From an uncultured Saprospiraceae bacterium (GTDB taxonomy: Bacteria; Bacteroidota; Bacteroidia; Chitinophagales; Saprospiraceae): a stretch of 49,577 bases of DNA. The position numbers and the translations under genes are program-made. Below are positions 8,644 to 17,267 of the stretch, piece by piece (position 1 is the first letter of the stretch; each line of letters opens with the position of its first letter). The notes under the pieces are model-generated. The model had not been told where the DNA came from. It searched no databases and saw only the letters and a program-made list of their open reading frames with translations. The stretch covers positions 1 through 49,577 of the forward strand of contig CALCMJ010000031.1 of assembly GCA_937967615.1 (NCBI GenBank), read 5' to 3'.

Positions 8644-9948
8644 TTGAATTTACCGATACCTCGGACACTCAGCACAGAATTTTCAGACATCCTGGTTGAA
8701 CTTGAAAGTTCAAGCTCTAATTACTTTATTACAGGAAGGGCTGGCACTGGAAAATCAACCCTGCTCAATCTTTTTAAAAGGACATCAAAGAAAAATATTG
8801 TTACACTAGCTCCTACTGGCCTTGCTGCCTTGCATATAAAAGGACAAACAATACATTCCTTCTTTGGCTTTCCACCCAAAATGATTTCTCCTGAAGAAAT
8901 AAAAAAACGGAAAAACCATAGACTATTTAAAAAAGTTGAACTTATCATTATTGATGAGATTTCCATGGTGCGTGCAGATATGCTAGATGCTATTGATCAA
9001 ATGCTCAAAGTAAATAGAGAAAATTCAGAATCCTTTGGAGGAGTTCAAATGATATTTTTTGGAGATTTATTTCAGCTACCACCTGTCATCTCTAGTACCT
9101 ACGAAAGAGAGATTCTGAATCAACGCTACGAGAGTCCATATTTTTTCTCATCCCACGCATTCAAAACAGATGATAATTTTGCAATTATTGAATTAAATAC
9201 TGTTTACAGACAAGAAGAGAAAATGTTTGTAAGACTCTTAGATGGAATACGTATGCGTACATTTGACGAAGATGATCTTGCTAGTATTAATGTTGCTGCT
9301 GAAAGGAGTGCTGACCCTAATAATTTAGCAATAACACTTTGTGCAACAAATGCATTAGCAAACACCAAGAATCAGGAAGAGTTACGTAAGCTGAACACAG
9401 AAGAACGCACATACAATGGAAAAGTATCCGGTGCATTCAACCCAAGGCTTTTTCCAACTGACCTTTCTTTACGCTTGCACATAGATGCACAAATAATGCT
9501 GCTAAAAAATGATCCCCAAAAGAAGTTTGTAAACGGGACCTTAGGTAAGATTGTTGAACTCCATCAAGAATACGTTGTAATTGATACAAAGGGGCAAGGA
9601 CATAGAGAAGATATTCTTGAAATCCATCCAATGGAATGGGAAATCCTTAAATATAAAATAGATGAAAAGAACCCAAAAAAGTTTAAAACTGAGTCAGTTG
9701 GCACTTTTACACAGCTTCCTTTGAAATTAGCTTGGGCTATTACCATCCATAAAAGTCAGGGAAAAACCTTTGACCATGTAAATATCGACTTGGGTCGTGG
9801 AGCTTTTGATTTTGGGCAAACTTATGTCGCTTTATCTAGATGTAAGACCCTTGATGGCATCGTTTTGCTAAAGCCTTTACGACCTAGAGACATTTTTGTT
9901 GATGAAAGAATCCATAGTTTTTATGCTAGTCTTAAAAGGTATTTGTAA
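8644..9948 (+). CDS. Pif1-like superfamily 1B DNA helicase
   Basis: 434 residues. Walker A GRAGTGKST at 31-39, Walker B IIIDEISM at 101-108, motif III GDLFQLPP at 140-147, and a C-terminal UvrD-like segment with IHKSQGKTFD and YVALSRCKTLDG near 394-405. These are the motifs of Pif1/RecD2-type 5'-3' helicases. The only usable start is TTG at 8644: an in-frame stop lies at 8638-8640 and the next methionine is past the P-loop. It sits 7 bases after the nuclease-like gene, so co-transcription is likely although a functional tie is not evident. Confidence 0.9.
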   Translation: MNLPIPRTLSTEFSDILVELESSSSNYFITGRAGTGKSTLLNLFKRTSKKNIVTLAPTGLAALHIKGQTIHSFFGFPPKMISPEEIKKRKNHRLFKKVELIIIDEISMVRADMLDAIDQMLKVNRENSESFGGVQMIFFGDLFQLPPVISSTYEREILNQRYESPYFFSSHAFKTDDNFAIIELNTVYRQEEKMFVRLLDGIRMRTFDEDDLASINVAAERSADPNNLAITLCATNALANTKNQEELRKLNTEERTYNGKVSGAFNPRLFPTDLSLRLHIDAQIMLLKNDPQKKFVNGTLGKIVELHQEYVVIDTKGQGHREDILEIHPMEWEILKYKIDEKNPKKFKTESVGTFTQLPLKLAWAITIHKSQGKTFDHVNIDLGRGAFDFGQTYVALSRCKTLDGIVLLKPLRPRDIFVDERIHSFYASLKRYL

Positions 9949-9980
9949 ATTAAAGCTTCTAGACAAAACCATTAAAACTT

Positions 9981-10109
9981 ATGGCAAAGACAAAACGCAA
10001 AAGACAAGCTGAGGCTAGAGACAAAAACCAAGAAAAGAGGTTTTTTCAAATTACGGCTATTGTGACGATAATTCTGTTAATTCTTCTGTATTTCATTTTT
10101 AGATCGTGA
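9981..10109 (+). CDS. 42-residue single-pass membrane peptide, overlapping miaE
   Basis: ATG at 9981, TGA at 10107-10109. Residues 1-20 are strongly basic (start MAKTKRKRQAEARDKNQEKR) and residues 21-40 form one uninterrupted hydrophobic helix. The stop overlaps the GTG start of miaE in the sequence GTGA, a typical translational coupling. The gene starts 32 bases after the helicase stop in the same direction. It is too short for length-limited gene calling. It should sit in the inner membrane with the basic end in the cytoplasm. Function is unknown; the overlap and composition argue that it is real. Confidence 0.7.
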   Translation: MAKTKRKRQAEARDKNQEKRFFQITAIVTIILLILLYFIFRS

Positions 10110-10690
10110 AGTTAAATCTTGATCTTGCTGTTCCAAGTAAGAAAGCATGGATTGATGCCGTAATTGCTGATTTTGACAGTTTTCTTCAAGATCATTGTGA
10201 CTGCGAAAGAAAGGCATCTGCGATGGCGATGAGCTTTGTTGCCAAATACCCAGACAGAAAAGAAATCCTTCCTGACTTGATTGATACTGGCATAGAGGAG
10301 TTAGAACATTTTAAAATGGTCTATGCGCTTATGGAAGAACGCGGCATTCCTTTGCAACATTCTATAGGTGAAGATCCCTACCTTAAAGCTTTATTAAAAT
10401 TATGTCACTCTGGAAGAGAAGAAAGGTTTCTTGATAGACTCTTAGTGGCGTCTGTTGTAGAAACAAGAGGAGCTGAACGATTTAAAATGGTTGCAGAAGC
10501 TGTTAAAGAAGAAAACTTGCAAAAATTCTATAAAATGCTGTGGGTTTCTGAAGCCAAACATGGGCATATTTTTGTAAAAATGGCTCTCAATTATTTCCCT
10601 GAAGAACAGGTATACGAAAGGCTGCGCTGGTGGGTAGAACATGAGTCAAAAATAATTGACAGTCTTGAAATAAGAGCTGCATTGCATTAA
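10106..10690 (+). CDS. miaE: tRNA 2-methylthio-N6-isopentenyladenosine-37 hydroxylase
   Basis: 194 residues. MiaE hydroxylates the isopentenyl side chain of ms2i6A at position 37 of tRNAs, using a di-iron centre. The ligands are visible: E34 (in CDCERKA), E65 and H68 (in EELEHF), E119 (in VVETRGAERF), and E149 and H152 (in SEAKHGH). The start is GTG at 10106, inside the stop of the preceding membrane peptide; no ATG is available. The stop codon directly abuts the stop of the opposing glycosyltransferase gene. Confidence 0.9.
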   Translation: MKLNLDLAVPSKKAWIDAVIADFDSFLQDHCDCERKASAMAMSFVAKYPDRKEILPDLIDTGIEELEHFKMVYALMEERGIPLQHSIGEDPYLKALLKLCHSGREERFLDRLLVASVVETRGAERFKMVAEAVKEENLQKFYKMLWVSEAKHGHIFVKMALNYFPEEQVYERLRWWVEHESKIIDSLEIRAALH

Positions 10691-11938
10691 TTACAAAAAT
10701 GCTTTATACCTTCTAGCCTCTTCTCTCATAATAGAAAGATGTTCTTCTAAGGTGTATCTTTTTTCACGTTTTATAGAAGCCGAATACTCCCCTAATGCTT
10801 CAGAAATTGGAATATCGGCATGTACAGAATCTCTCAAATAATGTAAACATTTCATCAACAGAAAAGCATTAAACCATTGGTAGAATCTTTTATGAAAATT
10901 AGCTAAGTTGGTAGTATTCTTTTTTATTTCATTCAGGGTATAAATGAAATTATTTTTCTCCAAGAATAAGATTAATGATAAATGAATAGAGCTGAATTGG
11001 TCTTTCTCAAATTTTAATTCTGTATAAGAATTAAATACTGCATCAACGAAAGACTTAATCGAATAAAAGTTATTAGGATGATAAGTCAATAGTTCTTCTT
11101 GACTTAGATTTAACTTATTAATTGCTTTTCCTGTTCCAAATGGAACCCTTTCAGACCCTCTATCACTTGGATAGACCGTTGTGCCATTTATTTCAAAACA
11201 ACTATTATTAGAAATAAACTTATGCAAAAAATAAAAATCCTCTCCTGCCTGCTTGGTGTTCATTCCTCCCATCTTACAATATGCCGAAGCTCTGACCACC
11301 ATACTACTCCCAATGGTTTGAATTGCAAAAGGAAGATCAATATCTCTCTGGATTGCAATAAAATAACGCAAATGCAATTCGTACTGAATTATTTTGTTCT
11401 TATTAAGTCCAAAGCTATGCTCAAAGAAGAGACTTGCTGCCTCTAATTTGGGATGAATCTTAAATCCTTCAATTATTTTTTGAAAGTAATTTTTTTGCAC
11501 TTTGCAATCTGCATCAAGACAAACAATAAGACCGTCTTTAGATAAAAAAAGATACCTCCTGATTGCTTCATCCATTCCAATTTTTCTCGCCAAGCCTACG
11601 CCTGGTTTTTTAAAATTGGAAATATCCACATAGACAGGAAGTATCTTTAAGTCTGGATTATTTTCTTTAAAACAATCCTTAATGAGCCTTAAGCATTCTT
11701 GATTTCTAGTTCTGATTTCTTCCTCTTGGGTCATACCATCATTGATGACAACCAAAATTTCTACACTTCCATTTATAGGACTAGTTTGTTGCAATGACGC
11801 TAGACATTGACGCATATAGTCCATTTCATCAGAAGCAGGAATCACAACTATCAGTTCAAGGTCCGCATTTGGCTGTATGTCATGAACTAATTGAGTATGA
11901 ATCGCTCGATGCTTTAGATATCTTTCAAAATTTATCAC
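10691..11938 (-). CDS. Family 2 glycosyltransferase
   Basis: 415 residues. The GT-A nucleotide-sugar fold starts at about residue 26 with LELIVVIPASDE; the DxD metal site is DADC near residue 142, and a conserved acidic region EDF follows near 230. The acceptor is unknown; no transmembrane helix is seen, so it is probably cytoplasmic and acts on a cell-surface glycan or lipid precursor. The start is GTG at 11938; no ATG lies in frame nearby. It is downstream of the metalloprotease terminator at 11952-12001 and thus has its own promoter or depends on readthrough. Convergent with miaE with no bases between the two stops. Confidence 0.82.
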   Translation of the reverse strand: MINFERYLKHRAIHTQLVHDIQPNADLELIVVIPASDEMDYMRQCLASLQQTSPINGSVEILVVINDGMTQEEEIRTRNQECLRLIKDCFKENNPDLKILPVYVDISNFKKPGVGLARKIGMDEAIRRYLFLSKDGLIVCLDADCKVQKNYFQKIIEGFKIHPKLEAASLFFEHSFGLNKNKIIQYELHLRYFIAIQRDIDLPFAIQTIGSSMVVRASAYCKMGGMNTKQAGEDFYFLHKFISNNSCFEINGTTVYPSDRGSERVPFGTGKAINKLNLSQEELLTYHPNNFYSIKSFVDAVFNSYTELKFEKDQFSSIHLSLILFLEKNNFIYTLNEIKKNTTNLANFHKRFYQWFNAFLLMKCLHYLRDSVHADIPISEALGEYSASIKREKRYTLEEHLSIMREEARRYKAFL

Positions 11939-11951
11939 AGCACAAAATGAT

Positions 11952-12001
11952 AAAAAAAGTAGGCTTAAACATCACTTTTCTCATCAAGTGATGAATAAGC
12001 C
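11952..12001 (-). terminator. Intrinsic terminator of the metalloprotease gene
   Basis: Long hairpin: GGCTTA (11962-67), AA, CATCACTT, loop TTCTCATC, AAGTGATG, AA, TAAGCC (11996-12001). On the minus strand it is followed by seven U (11952-58). Confidence 0.85.
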
Positions 12002-12026
12002 CAAATACAGGTAATGATACTATCTT

Positions 12027-14087
12027 TTAGTGTTTCAAAAATTTAATCGTCTTAAACCCCTCTTGTGATCTCGCAGCAGCAATATAAATTCCTGCTGTGA
12101 GATTTGAGGTATCAATAGTGTAGGTTTCATTCACACTACCTCGGGAGTTACTGATTATTTTTCCGCTCGTATCATAAATTAATAAATCTACAGATGACTC
12201 TATTCCATTACTCACCCGTAATGCAATTTGTGACTCTGTTTGAGAATTTACTTTAAGAGTAAACTCTCTTTCGCTAGGTTTGATGTTAACAACTATAGCA
12301 TGAAATTCTTCGTATTGACCGTCAAAGTCGTGTTGTACTAGTTTGTAATAATTGGTGCCTAATTGTGGTTCCACATCTGTAAATGTATATGATTGTTCCA
12401 ATGAGGAGTTTCCGTAGGAGGATACTTTAGCTATTTCTTCATAATCTCTAGCGTTTGCTGAGCGAAGAATTTGAAAGTAATCATTATTGATTTCTGAGGC
12501 AGTAACCCATTCCAAGAGAACTTCTTCACCTTTTTCAATTGCTGTAAAATCTAGAAGCTCAATAGGAAGGTTAAGTTCACTGTCTGGGGTTCTGAAAATT
12601 GCAGATTTATAATCACTCTCATCATTGCCACAGACACTCTTTACACTTACTACATAAGACATCAATGCTTCTAATTCACTCTCGTCAAATGTTACGTAGC
12701 TAGATTCTGCAATTACTATATCTGAAATTAATAATTCAGAATCTTCTTCTCTGAGCATTACTCGATATTCCCCAGAAGTTCCTTCCCACTTTACATGTGC
12801 ATAATTTGAGTAAACTTCAGTTACTTCTATATCCATAACGACATCACATGGGTTAGATCCACATGCAGTGAAGCAATCAGAAGTGGCAAGTTTTTCATTC
12901 ACATTCTCCACATTATTGATTGCACAGACCTCTTCTCCTGTTGACCAAGCCATAGCTGTTGCGTTTACTACTGGATCCATGATCAATCTGTCTCTTGGAG
13001 GAGGCGAGCAATCACCACCAGGTGAAAAGTTATGATTTGCACCTAAACCATGACCAATCTCATGAGCATGCATCACTCGTAATAAGTCAGGATTATTGGA
13101 GAACTTTCTTAAAGCATTGAATCTGTTCAAATTACAAACTCCATTTGTACTTGCTACACCAACAGCTCCAGTATCAAATACTCTATCTGTCCATATAGAT
13201 GCAAAATCATAAGCATTATCAAAGCCCGTGTCGTACAATGCCCAATCACGGAAGCTTTGATAAAAATCGAATATATTAATAGTAGATGACCAAGGATCAC
13301 AGTCTTCACAGCAGGATACTAATAGCTCTGAGATATAAAATTCAATTTGATCATTAAACTGTGTCGCATAATCACCTTCTACGTCATTTAATACTGTTAC
13401 TGCAAATTCCATTGTTGCTTCTAGGCTTTCACCTTGATCAACAAACATAAGGTAGTCCATTGCTATAGATACTCCTAAAGATACACACGCCATACTTCTA
13501 CCTGAAGCTTCTGCATCTTTGTTTCCATCTTTCACTTCTTCATGACCACCACCCTCTTGTATATGTTCGCACCAACCTGTATCTTCCTTATCTAATCTAT
13601 CCTCTACATTATACACAAGAACAGTATTCTGTTCTGCAGTTTTTTCATAGTTAGAATAGGATTCTATTCTATAGGTTTTACCTTTAAATAAAAACCTTCC
13701 CTGTATTTTTTTATCAGAGATATAGAATCTGAAAGATTTAGAAGGATCATCAGCCAGATAACCAATGTAAGTATTCTGTGCATTGTAAGGAATTCTTTCA
13801 ACGCCTGTAGATTTCAGCGCTTTGATCTGAAAGTCTTCTCCTAAAATGTCATTTGGTACTAATTGCATTGCCAGCGAAAAATTATCTGATACTAGCGAAA
13901 TATCAGATCCGTTGTTTGTATCTAAGGTCTTACTTAGCGAAGATAGATCCAGATTATACACATCATAATCACTAATTTGTGTATTGATATCTGGTGACCT
14001 AAGATCTAACTTTTCCATTTGGAAAGTCTGAGAAAATAAAGTAGCATGTATAAGGGTGAGAAAAAATCCAAGTTTCAAACGTTTCAT
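12027..14087 (-). CDS. T9SS-secreted reprolysin-like metalloprotease
   Basis: 686 residues. Signal peptide 1-19 (ATLFSQ), a propeptide-like region to about 190, and a metzincin zinc site HEIGHGLGANH near 336-346 with a Met-turn-like LIMDP after it. A fibronectin-III-like region lies at about 425-510, the usual ILRSANARDYEEI module at about 530-590, and a type A T9SS sorting domain at the C-terminus (GIYIAAARSQEG...KFLKH). It is therefore a zinc endoprotease exported across the outer membrane by the type IX system. Cysteine pairs around the catalytic domain suggest disulphides. A 9-bp inverted repeat lies in its leader and a strong terminator follows. Confidence 0.92.
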   Translation of the reverse strand: MKRLKLGFFLTLIHATLFSQTFQMEKLDLRSPDINTQISDYDVYNLDLSSLSKTLDTNNGSDISLVSDNFSLAMQLVPNDILGEDFQIKALKSTGVERIPYNAQNTYIGYLADDPSKSFRFYISDKKIQGRFLFKGKTYRIESYSNYEKTAEQNTVLVYNVEDRLDKEDTGWCEHIQEGGGHEEVKDGNKDAEASGRSMACVSLGVSIAMDYLMFVDQGESLEATMEFAVTVLNDVEGDYATQFNDQIEFYISELLVSCCEDCDPWSSTINIFDFYQSFRDWALYDTGFDNAYDFASIWTDRVFDTGAVGVASTNGVCNLNRFNALRKFSNNPDLLRVMHAHEIGHGLGANHNFSPGGDCSPPPRDRLIMDPVVNATAMAWSTGEEVCAINNVENVNEKLATSDCFTACGSNPCDVVMDIEVTEVYSNYAHVKWEGTSGEYRVMLREEDSELLISDIVIAESSYVTFDESELEALMSYVVSVKSVCGNDESDYKSAIFRTPDSELNLPIELLDFTAIEKGEEVLLEWVTASEINNDYFQILRSANARDYEEIAKVSSYGNSSLEQSYTFTDVEPQLGTNYYKLVQHDFDGQYEEFHAIVVNIKPSEREFTLKVNSQTESQIALRVSNGIESSVDLLIYDTSGKIISNSRGSVNETYTIDTSNLTAGIYIAAARSQEGFKTIKFLKH

Positions 14088-14130
14088 TACCTTTTGTTTT
14101 AATAGTTATAAATCAAGTTTCATTCAACAA

Positions 14131-14157
14131 ATTTGTGTCTTCTCACGGGACACAAAT
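14131..14157 (-). promoter_or_regulatory. Inverted repeat in the metalloprotease leader
   Basis: Perfect 9-bp repeat ATTTGTGTC/GACACAAAT with a 9-base spacer, 44-70 bases upstream of the metalloprotease start. It could be a repressor/activator site or an mRNA hairpin. No run of T follows, so it is not a terminator. Confidence 0.45.
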
Positions 14158-14836
14158 AGTACTTTTCGATTTCTGGGTATTATTCTTCTGTTTTTGGGTA
14201 TATATCAGAAGATTTTAAAAATCTTAAGCGGGTGTTTAAATAAAAAAGAGGTGTTATGGTAATACTAAAAAGGGGTGTAAAATGTCCTTACTTTTCCTGA
14301 ATGATCAATGACCATTCCTAGGAATTTAAATCGCAGAGTATAAAAAATCTCTACTAGGAGTGTAGTGTATGTGGTGTGTGTCTTGAAGGGTAGTTATGTA
14401 TGAAAGACGAAACAAACATAAAGTAAAATCTAACGCTATGAAAGCGGGAACTTTAGCTTGCATATTCATTTTGCCAAGCTCTTGACATATTGAAAACTTG
14501 TAATATATTTTTTATGATTTGGATGCAATAGTCAAAATATTTTGCAATTAAATAATGTCTAAATATCATTATAAATATCTGTTTATCTGTTTTTTACATA
14601 TACAATTTTATATCCATATGTTTACCCTATTCCCTTTATAATAAAATCGTCGGCTTGTTTGCACTCTTGAGAAAGCTGGTCGTGGATAAGACAATTCATG
14701 CGTCAAGAAATGAATAATATACTCTCCATCTTTTGCTCGTCTACGACAAAAAAAAAAGTCCAAATTGTTTCAGAGAAAATTTAATACAGTTAATAATTAT
14801 TTAAAATTAGCTTTACAAACATTCAAAAGAAGCTTT
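14158..14836. other. Non-coding gap between metalloprotease and WbqC-like gene
   Basis: About 680 bases, very AT-rich, with no open frame that I consider real. A 15-codon frame at 14439 lacks support. The stretch must contain the promoters of the two divergent genes; only a weak TAGCTTTA box at 14808-14815 is visible for the WbqC-like gene. Confidence 0.5.
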
Positions 14837-15478
14837 ATGTCCATACTTGAATCCACACAGCATGTTTTTTCCACCCAATATTTTGGAGGAATTGAGTTTT
14901 ATCTAATGCTAATTCAAAATAATGAGCTATTTATTGAGCGCAATGAAAATTATCAGAAGCGAAGCTTAAGGAATAAAGTATACATTTCTGGACCCCAAGG
15001 TGAGGAAGTCATTTCCGTTCCTTTAGTTAAGGGGAAAAATGCAAGTACACCAATCACAGAAGTCAAAATATCTTATGATGAAGATTGGACTAGGCAGCAT
15101 ATCCAGACAATCCAATCTTCATATGGCAATTCTCCATTTCTAGAGTATTATCTAGAGGATATAGTCATAATCCTTAACAAGCGACATGAAAAATTATGGG
15201 ATTTAAATAATGCACTTTTTAACTATATCATTCAGAAGCTTGATATTGAGCAAAATTTAAGATTTACTGAGACTTATGAAAAAACCTACTCATTTGATTT
15301 CAGAAACAGCAATTCAAGTTCATATGGCCATATGCGTTCAGAAATCTTTAAAAACTTAAGATATAATCAAGTATTTGAGCTTAAACATGGCTTTTTGCCC
15401 AATCTATCCATTCTAGATCTTCTTTTCTGTTGCGGACCAGAGTCTATTTTGAAGTTAAATGCAATTGTTCTTTCCTGA
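14837..15478 (+). CDS. WbqC-like family protein
   Basis: 213 residues. The N-terminal STQHVFSTQYFGGIEFY, the middle SVPLVKGKN and ISYDEDWTRQHIQTIQSSYGNSPFLEYY and the later LDLLFCCGPES match WbqC-like proteins, a family found beside surface-polysaccharide and glycolipid genes and thought to act in their synthesis. The WxxxH...Y segment is the most conserved part. The ATG at 14837 is preferred; a TTG at 14765 would add 24 unconserved residues. It starts a run of four genes in the same direction. The exact reaction is unknown. Confidence 0.8.
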   Translation: MSILESTQHVFSTQYFGGIEFYLMLIQNNELFIERNENYQKRSLRNKVYISGPQGEEVISVPLVKGKNASTPITEVKISYDEDWTRQHIQTIQSSYGNSPFLEYYLEDIVIILNKRHEKLWDLNNALFNYIIQKLDIEQNLRFTETYEKTYSFDFRNSNSSSYGHMRSEIFKNLRYNQVFELKHGFLPNLSILDLLFCCGPESILKLNAIVLS

Positions 15479-15529
15479 CCATCGCAATGCTATTGCGTCT
15501 AAACCTTATATTAGTGTTTAATATTATTG

Positions 15530-17266
15530 ATGGATCATATCACAAACAAACAGACCTTAGAAAAGACGGTAGACAAACTATTTGAGTTAACATCGCAAAT
15601 AGATCATAAAAACCTCAATTCTACCCTTTCTGATCTTCGAGATCGGATTCATGACCCTTTCATGTTTGTTATAGTGGGAGAGGTCAAAGCTGGAAAATCC
15701 AGCTTTATTAATGCATTGTTAAATACGAAAGTAGATATATGCAAAGTTGCACCCTCCCCAATGACGGATACCATTCAACAAATCGTCTATGGTGAAACAC
15801 ATACTGAAGAATGGATAAATGAGTATATAAAACGTATTACTTATCCAGAGGAAAAGCTGAAAGAAATCGCAATAGTTGACACTCCAGGTACGAATACTAT
15901 TATAGATCATCATCAGGAAATTACAGAAAGATTCATTCCTGCTTCAGATCTGATTATTTTTGTTTTTGAAGCAAAGAATCCTTACCGACAATCTGCATGG
16001 GAATTCTTTGACTTTATTAAAGAAGAGTGGCATAAGAAAGTAATTTTCATACTCCAACAAAAAGACTTAATGGAGCTAGACGACCTCCGTATAAATATTG
16101 CTGGAGTAAAAGAATATGCGGGTAAAAAAGGCATGACAGACATTAATGTATTTGACGTCTCAGCTAAAATGGAACAAGCTGGCAGTAAACAAGAAAGCGG
16201 ATATATCCCAGTGAGAAAGTATATAGATGATAATATAACCGGAGGAAAAGCGCCTATTTTAAAACTTGTTAATATTAATGATACTTCTTATAATATAAAT
16301 GAAAAGATATACGACGGATTATTGATAAGAAGAATGCAGTACGAGGCGGATATCAAATTCAGAGATGAAATTGAGAGTACCCTTAGTCACCAGCAAGAGA
16401 AAACGCAAAGGCAGGTGAACATCTTAGTAGAAAACCTACTAGCTACTTATGATAATATCACGAAAAAGAAACAAGAAGAACTGAAGAATGGCATTTCTTT
16501 TTTCTCAATGGTGAAACGTTCTTTTAGTTCTATGTTTGGTTTTGAAAAATCTCCAAAAGAATATCTTGAAAATCTAGTGAAAGATCTTGAATTACAACTT
16601 AACACGTCCCTAAAAGACAAACTAAATGATGGAGTTGTTGATATCGCAGAAAGTATTCAATATATGGGCAAGTTGGTTGATGTGAAAATTAAAAACAGTG
16701 AAACTATCCTAAAGGACAATCATGAGATATTTTCAAATATTGCAGAGAAGAGAGCAAACGTATTAATTGACCTCCAAAAAGCATTCTCTAATTTTTTAAA
16801 GCGATCTGAAAATTTCTACCACGAAGAGATCTTAAAAGACGATAAAAGCCTTGCACCTTCCTTAGCAGCTGGAGGTGGTATTGCTATTGTAGGCGCTATA
16901 ATTACGGCTGTTACGAATGGAGCTGTATTTGATATTACAGGTGGCGTGCTAACCACAATTGGTTTAGTGTTCGCTGGTGTTACTGTAGGGATTAAAAGAA
17001 AAAAGATTTTACAAAATTTCAATACAGAAATTGAAAAAGGAAGAAGACAGTTGGAGTTAGATGTTCCAGACAAATTGAATTCTTACACAAAACGAATCAG
17101 ACAACGTATAGAGGAAAATTTTTATGAATTTGATAAGCACCTGAAGGAAGAAAAAATGGCGATTGAAACTCTAGAAAGTGCTTATGAGGAAATCAAAATG
17201 GAACTAAAAAATAGCAAAACAGATCTTGAATCGTGTTTAACTAAATTACAAAAAGAAGCATCATAG
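15530..17266 (+). CDS. Bacterial dynamin-like GTPase
   Basis: 578 residues from ATG 15530 (a TTG one codon earlier is less likely). G1 GEVKAGKSS at 50-58, G3 DTPG at 117-120, and a G4-like QKD in ILQQKDL. After the GTPase domain comes a long helical stalk. Two adjacent hydrophobic segments (GGGIAIVGAIITAV and GVLTTIGLVFAGVTVGI, about 445-490) form a membrane paddle, followed by more coiled coil. The layout is that of bacterial dynamin-like proteins, which remodel or protect membranes. The gene after it starts one base downstream, so the two are co-translated. Only one DLP is present, whereas many loci have a pair. Confidence 0.85.
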   Translation: MDHITNKQTLEKTVDKLFELTSQIDHKNLNSTLSDLRDRIHDPFMFVIVGEVKAGKSSFINALLNTKVDICKVAPSPMTDTIQQIVYGETHTEEWINEYIKRITYPEEKLKEIAIVDTPGTNTIIDHHQEITERFIPASDLIIFVFEAKNPYRQSAWEFFDFIKEEWHKKVIFILQQKDLMELDDLRINIAGVKEYAGKKGMTDINVFDVSAKMEQAGSKQESGYIPVRKYIDDNITGGKAPILKLVNINDTSYNINEKIYDGLLIRRMQYEADIKFRDEIESTLSHQQEKTQRQVNILVENLLATYDNITKKKQEELKNGISFFSMVKRSFSSMFGFEKSPKEYLENLVKDLELQLNTSLKDKLNDGVVDIAESIQYMGKLVDVKIKNSETILKDNHEIFSNIAEKRANVLIDLQKAFSNFLKRSENFYHEEILKDDKSLAPSLAAGGGIAIVGAIITAVTNGAVFDITGGVLTTIGLVFAGVTVGIKRKKILQNFNTEIEKGRRQLELDVPDKLNSYTKRIRQRIEENFYEFDKHLKEEKMAIETLESAYEEIKMELKNSKTDLESCLTKLQKEAS

Positions 17267-17267
17267 T

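Noticed and set aside
14056..14262. 68-codon + strand frame over the protease start and its leader
   Set aside because: Begins inside the antisense of the signal peptide and is low in coding character.
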